Origin: Clostridiales bacterium
Lineage (GTDB): Bacteria; Bacillota; Clostridia; Oscillospirales; Oscillospiraceae
Direction of reading: 5' to 3'
DNA: 7,157 nt
NCBI GenBank assembly: GCA_004555655.1
Contig: SFHJ01000047.1
Span: 1-7,157, forward strand
Shown here in pieces: positions 3,863 through 7,157 of the stretch (position 1 is the first letter of the stretch; each line of letters begins with the position of its first letter). Below the pieces are notes generated by a model, which was given only the letters and a program-made list of their open reading frames with translations, was not told where the DNA came from and made no database searches. Both the position numbers and the translations under genes were made by a program.

Positions 3863-6811
3863 ATGTCTGAAAAAATGTACCCCATCCCCTTCCGCTCGCT
3901 CATGAACTGGGTGGTATCGGAATATGCCGCGGGCGGCGAGATCTTCGGCGTGCATACGCCGTACTACGCGTCCGGCAAATCCCTTCCCATCTTCGGCGAG
4001 CGCATCGAAACGCCCTACGGCCCCGCAGCCGGCCCCAACAGCCAGCTGGCGCAGAACATCATCGCCGCCTACATGGCAGGCGCGCGCTTCTTCGAGGTCA
4101 AGACCGTGCAGAAAATGGACGGCGCGGAGCTGGCTGCGTGCGTGCCGCGTCCGTGCATTCTCGCCAATGACGAGGGCTACAACCAGGAGTGGTCGACCGA
4201 GCTGACCGTTCCGCAGGCGCAGGACGAGTACATCAAGGCGTGGTGCGCGCTGAAGGTGCTCTCGAAGGTCTCCGGCTTCGGCGATCCCGACGGGTTCGTA
4301 TTCAACATGTCCGTCGGCTATGATTTAGAGGGCATCAAGGGCGAGAAGGTCAACTCCTATATCGACAACATGAAAGACGCGTCCAACACGCCGCAATTCA
4401 AGGAGTGTCTGGACGTCCTCTGCGAGCTGTTCCCGGCGGAAAAGGACTACATCGCCGCCATTTCGCCGCGCGTCTCGCGCAGCGTCACCGTCTCGACGCT
4501 GCACGGCTGTCCGCCGCAGGAGATCGAGCGCATCGCGTCGTATCTGCTCACAGAGAAGGGGCTGCATACGTTTGTCAAGTGCAACCCCACCATCCTCGGC
4601 TACAAGACTGCGCGCACGATTCTCGACTCCATGGGCTATGACTACATCGTCTTCGACGAGCACCACTTCAACGAGGATCTGCAGTGGGCCGACGCCGTGC
4701 CGATGTTCGAGCGCCTGCAGAAGCTGGCAGATTCCAAGGGTCTGGAGTTCGGCCTGAAGCTCTCCAACACCTTCCCCGTCGACACCACGCGCGGCGAGCT
4801 GCCGGGCAGTGAAATGTACATGTCGGGCCGGTCGCTCTTCCCGCTCACGATCGAGATGTGCAGCCGCATCTCGCGGCAGTTCGGCGGCAAGATGCGCATC
4901 TCCTTTGCCGGCGGTGCGGAGTATTTCAACTGCGACAAGCTCTTTGCCGCGGGCATCTGGCCCATTACCGTGGCCACCACGATTCTCAAGCCCGGCGGCT
5001 ACAACCGCCTGGCGCAGATGGTGAAGAAAACCGAAGCGCTGCCCTACCGTGCGTTTGCCGGCACCGACACCGCAGCAATTTCCGCGCTGTCCGCCTCCAG
5101 CCATACCGACGTACACCATCTCAAGCCCATCAAGCCGCTGCCTGCGCGCAAGAGCGAGGAGCATGTGCCCTGGATCGACTGCTTCCAGGCCCCGTGCAAG
5201 GGCGGCTGCCCCATCCATCAGGACATTCCCGAGTACATTGAGCTCTGCCGCAAGGGCCTGTACGCCCCGGCACTCAAGCTCATCACGGAAAAGAACGCGC
5301 TGCCGTTCATCACCGCTACCATCTGCGCGCACCGCTGCCAGAACAAGTGCGCGCGCAACTTCTATGAAGAATCCGTCCAGATCCGCGATACAAAGCTGAT
5401 TGCAGCCGAGCACGGTTACAACGCGCTCATGGCCTCCATCCAGCAGCCTGCCCGCGTGCCGGGCAAGAAGGCGGCCATTGTAGGCGGCGGCCCGGCCGGT
5501 ATCGCCGCAGGCTACTTCCTCGGCAGAGCCGGTATCGAGACGACCATCTTCGAACGTGAAGAAAAACTCGGCGGTGTGCCGCGCTACGTCATCCCCGCGT
5601 TCCGGATCTCCGACGAGGCCATCGACAAGGACGTGGCATTGATGGAAAAATACGGTGTCGAGGTCCGCTGCGGCGCGCCCGCGCCGTCCGTCGCCGAGCT
5701 GAAAAAGATGGGCTACACGCACATTCTGCTCGCCACCGGCGCATGGCAGGCGGGCAAGCTCGATATCCCTGGCAACGTCCGCGGAGTCATCGAGTGGATG
5801 AAAGAGCTCAAGCCGCAGGTCAAGCCGTGCCTCACGGGTCATGTGGTCGTGGTCGGCGCAGGCAACACCGCCATGGACGCAGCGCGTGTGGCCAAGCGCA
5901 TGGGCGCGGCATCGTCCACCATCGTCTACCGCCGCACGAAGAAATACATGCCCGCCGACGAGCACGAGCTGCAGCTGGCCATCGATGAGGGCGTGGGCTT
6001 TGTCGAGCTGGCCGCGCCGGTCAAGCAGGAAAACGGCCTTCTCACGCTGGAAAAAATGGTGCTGGGTGAGCCCGATGCATCCGGCCGCCGCGCGCCCGTG
6101 CCGACCGGCGAGTATTTCACCATCGCCTGCGATCTGGTGCTCTCCGCCGTCGGCGAGAAGGTCGACAGCGCACTCATGGCGGCAAACGGCGTGGAAATGG
6201 GCAGAAAAGGCCCTGCGTTCAAGACCAACGTCGACGGCGTATGGTGCGCGGGCGACGCGCATCGCGGCCCCGCCACTGTTGTAGAGGCCATTGCCGACGC
6301 GGCAGCGTTTGCCGAAGCTGTTGTCGGCAAGCCGCACGAGTTTGAGATTCCTGCCGAAGCCTATCCTACGAAAGCTGACGCAGTTGCCAAAAAGGGCGTA
6401 CTCAAGATGGCGGCAGACGCCTGCTGCGAAGGCCAGCGCTGCCTCGACTGCAACACCGTCTGCGAAAACTGCGCCGATTCGTGCCCCAACCGCGCGAATG
6501 TTGTCGTGAAGTTGGCCGACGGGCGGCATCAGATCGTGCATGTCGACAAGATGTGCAACGAGTGCGGCAACTGCACGCAGTTCTGCCCGTACGCGTCCGA
6601 GCCTTGCAAGGATAAGTTCACCCTCTTCCAGACGGCCGAGGACATGGCCGACAGCAAAAACGCCGGCGTTCTGTTCCTCGGCGGCGACATGGTTCGCGTG
6701 CGCATGGCGGACGTGAAGGACTACGACCTGTCAAAGCCCAACCAGCTGCCTGCCGAGCTGGAAACGCTCATCCTGCGCATCCGCAGCCACTACAGCTATC
6801 TGTACAAATAA
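3863..6811 (+). CDS. ygfK: YgfK-type iron-sulfur flavoprotein oxidoreductase (putative selenate reductase subunit)
   Basis: The protein has 982 residues, close to the roughly 1,000 usual for YgfK. Residues 1-400 form a dihydroorotate dehydrogenase-like flavin barrel with TPYGPAAGPNSQLAQN at 50-65; HGCPP at 214-218 occupies a position like the SCP motif of such dehydrogenases. A GltD/DPYD-like Fe-S domain follows with cysteines 440, 445, 449 and 488, 492, 496. Next is an FAD fold (VGGGPAG, 540-546) and an NAD(P)-binding insertion (VGAGNTAMDAAR, 664-675), then the flavin-closing WCAGDAHRGPATVVEAI (794-810). The C-terminus has two ferredoxin-type clusters: C863/C867/C870/C874 and C898/C901/C904/C908. 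The architecture predicts a cytosolic protein carrying electrons between NAD(P)H, FAD, several [4Fe-4S] clusters and the N-terminal flavin. The 'selenate reductase' name is historical; genetic work on gut bacteria, as I recall, ties it to anaerobic urate/purine use. The start follows AGGAGG (3848-3853) by 9 bases. It ends the operon. Confidence 0.93.
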   Translation: MSEKMYPIPFRSLMNWVVSEYAAGGEIFGVHTPYYASGKSLPIFGERIETPYGPAAGPNSQLAQNIIAAYMAGARFFEVKTVQKMDGAELAACVPRPCILANDEGYNQEWSTELTVPQAQDEYIKAWCALKVLSKVSGFGDPDGFVFNMSVGYDLEGIKGEKVNSYIDNMKDASNTPQFKECLDVLCELFPAEKDYIAAISPRVSRSVTVSTLHGCPPQEIERIASYLLTEKGLHTFVKCNPTILGYKTARTILDSMGYDYIVFDEHHFNEDLQWADAVPMFERLQKLADSKGLEFGLKLSNTFPVDTTRGELPGSEMYMSGRSLFPLTIEMCSRISRQFGGKMRISFAGGAEYFNCDKLFAAGIWPITVATTILKPGGYNRLAQMVKKTEALPYRAFAGTDTAAISALSASSHTDVHHLKPIKPLPARKSEEHVPWIDCFQAPCKGGCPIHQDIPEYIELCRKGLYAPALKLITEKNALPFITATICAHRCQNKCARNFYEESVQIRDTKLIAAEHGYNALMASIQQPARVPGKKAAIVGGGPAGIAAGYFLGRAGIETTIFEREEKLGGVPRYVIPAFRISDEAIDKDVALMEKYGVEVRCGAPAPSVAELKKMGYTHILLATGAWQAGKLDIPGNVRGVIEWMKELKPQVKPCLTGHVVVVGAGNTAMDAARVAKRMGAASSTIVYRRTKKYMPADEHELQLAIDEGVGFVELAAPVKQENGLLTLEKMVLGEPDASGRRAPVPTGEYFTIACDLVLSAVGEKVDSALMAANGVEMGRKGPAFKTNVDGVWCAGDAHRGPATVVEAIADAAAFAEAVVGKPHEFEIPAEAYPTKADAVAKKGVLKMAADACCEGQRCLDCNTVCENCADSCPNRANVVVKLADGRHQIVHVDKMCNECGNCTQFCPYASEPCKDKFTLFQTAEDMADSKNAGVLFLGGDMVRVRMADVKDYDLSKPNQLPAELETLILRIRSHYSYLYK

Positions 6812-6821
6812 TACATCCGCA

Positions 6822-6858
6822 GCGGCCGCCCCGAGGTTTTGGGGCGGCCGCATTTTTT
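6822..6858 (+). terminator. Intrinsic terminator after ygfK
   Basis: An 11-bp perfect GC-only stem (GCGGCCGCCCC, 6822-6832, with 6841-6851) encloses the 8-base loop GAGGTTTT and is followed by one A and six T (6853-6858). It begins 10 bases after the ygfK stop codon and closes the ssnA operon. Confidence 0.94.
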
Positions 6859-6870
6859 CTGCAAAACTTC

Positions 6871-6899
6871 TTGACATTTCCTGCCGCATGTGATAGTAT
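6871..6899 (+). promoter_or_regulatory. Promoter of tRNA-Leu
   Basis: A perfect TTGACA (6871-6876) lies 17 bases before TAGTAT (6894-6899), which is preceded by an extended -10 TG (6891-6892). An overlapping TATACT (6897-6902) would need a 20-base spacer and is less likely. The predicted start near 6906 leaves about 20 bases of 5' leader for RNase P to remove. Confidence 0.88.
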
Positions 6900-6925
6900 A
6901 CTTGGGCAGTCAAGAGACAGCGCAT

Positions 6926-7013
6926 GCGCGAGTGGTGGAATTGGCAGACTCGCTAGATTCAGGTTCTAGTGTCCACTCCGGACGTGCGGGTTCAAGTCCC
7001 GCCTCGCGCACCA
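6926..7013 (+). tRNA. tRNA-Leu (anticodon CAG)
   Basis: This is a complete 88-base class II tRNA. The acceptor stem GCGCGAG pairs with CTCGCGC (7003-7009). The anticodon stem CTAGA/TCTAG encloses the loop TTCAGGT, giving anticodon CAG (6960-6962), which reads CTG codons. The long variable arm GTCC-ACTCC-GGAC (6971-6983 region) is typical of leucine tRNAs. The T-arm is GCGGG-TTCAAGT-CCCGC. Discriminator A at 7010 and encoded CCA at 7011-7013 complete it. Confidence 0.97.
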
Positions 7014-7069
7014 AAACTGGACACCAGTTTTGATACAATGCGTATCAAGGCGGGTGTCCAGTTTCTTTT
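7014..7069 (+). terminator. Two-tier intrinsic terminator of tRNA-Leu
   Basis: A 12-bp perfect stem (AAACTGGACACC, 7014-7025, with 7053-7064) starts immediately after the CCA and is followed by C and five or more T (7066-7070). Inside it is a second perfect hairpin, TTGATAC (7030-7036) with GTATCAA (7042-7048). A shorter competing hairpin, AAAACTGG-ACA-CCAGTTTT (7013-7031), uses the same 5' arm. Confidence 0.88.
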
Positions 7070-7118
7070 TGCAAAAGCCCCTATTTGCAAGGGTTTTCCT
7101 ATACCTTTTAACGATAAC

Positions 7119-7157
7119 AGGCTCTACGGCGATTCGGAAACGGTCGCTGCAGAGCCT
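7119..7157. repeat. Imperfect inverted repeat at the right window edge
   Basis: AGGCTCT (7119-7125) pairs with AGAGCCT (7151-7157). After one A/C mismatch a further 6 pairs follow (7127-7132 with 7144-7149, one G-T), leaving an 11-base loop. It may be another terminator whose T run lies beyond the window, or the end of a repeat; the cut prevents a decision. Confidence 0.5.

Noticed and set aside
4325..6541. Very long minus-strand open frame (738 codons) opposite ygfK
   Set aside because: It is a by-product of G/C-rich third positions in ygfK. It is rich in Arg, Ala, His and Val, shows no recognisable domain, and the plus strand carries clear YgfK motifs throughout.
7073..7098. Hairpin-like AAAAGCCC...GGGTTTT and TTTGCAA repeats after the tRNA-Leu terminator
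   Set aside because: The stem needs a bulge and has no T run after it. The TTTGCAA repeats are short and A/T-rich enough to be chance.

Overview
The window looks like part of a fairly GC-rich anaerobic Firmicute chromosome, most likely an Oscillospiraceae- or Ruminococcaceae-type gut Clostridium. The reasons are AGGAGG-type ribosome binding sites before all four genes, TTGACA/TATAAT promoters, tRNA genes with encoded CCA, many G/C third codon positions, and a gene pair (ssnA, ygfK) typical of anaerobic purine users. The organism assignment is inference.

Layout: positions 1-165 hold no gene I can support. A tRNA-Ala(CGC) gene (220-295, minus) has a perfect consensus promoter (307-335) and its own terminator (168-214). 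Diverging from it is a metal-dependent aminohydrolase of the 8-oxoguanine deaminase type (427-1785, plus). After a 247-base gap, which holds a strong promoter, a structured leader and a strong intrinsic terminator, comes a three-gene plus-strand operon. It contains ssnA (2033-3376), a four-helix membrane protein of unknown function (3398-3835) and ygfK, a large iron-sulfur flavoprotein (3863-6811). A GC-rich terminator (6822-6858) ends the operon. A tRNA-Leu(CAG) gene (6926-7013) with its own promoter and terminator follows. The last 90 bases carry only inverted repeats.

How the genes may work together: 8-oxoguanine deaminase releases urate from 8-oxoguanine. ssnA and ygfK belong to a gene set linked to anaerobic urate/purine breakdown, with YgfK as a redox protein and SsnA as a hydrolase. 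The window can therefore be read as 'make urate, then use it reductively', with electrons passing through the flavin and Fe-S centres of YgfK. The other genes usually in that set (xanthine dehydrogenase-type hydroxylase, ygeW, ygeX, ygeY, hydantoinase-like) are not in this window.

The two most interesting points are the ssnA leader and the small membrane protein. The leader has the promoter, aptamer-like folds, 13-bp terminator and start codon order of a transcription attenuator or riboswitch, and I do not recognise it as a known class. The membrane protein sits between two genes that otherwise encode soluble enzymes.
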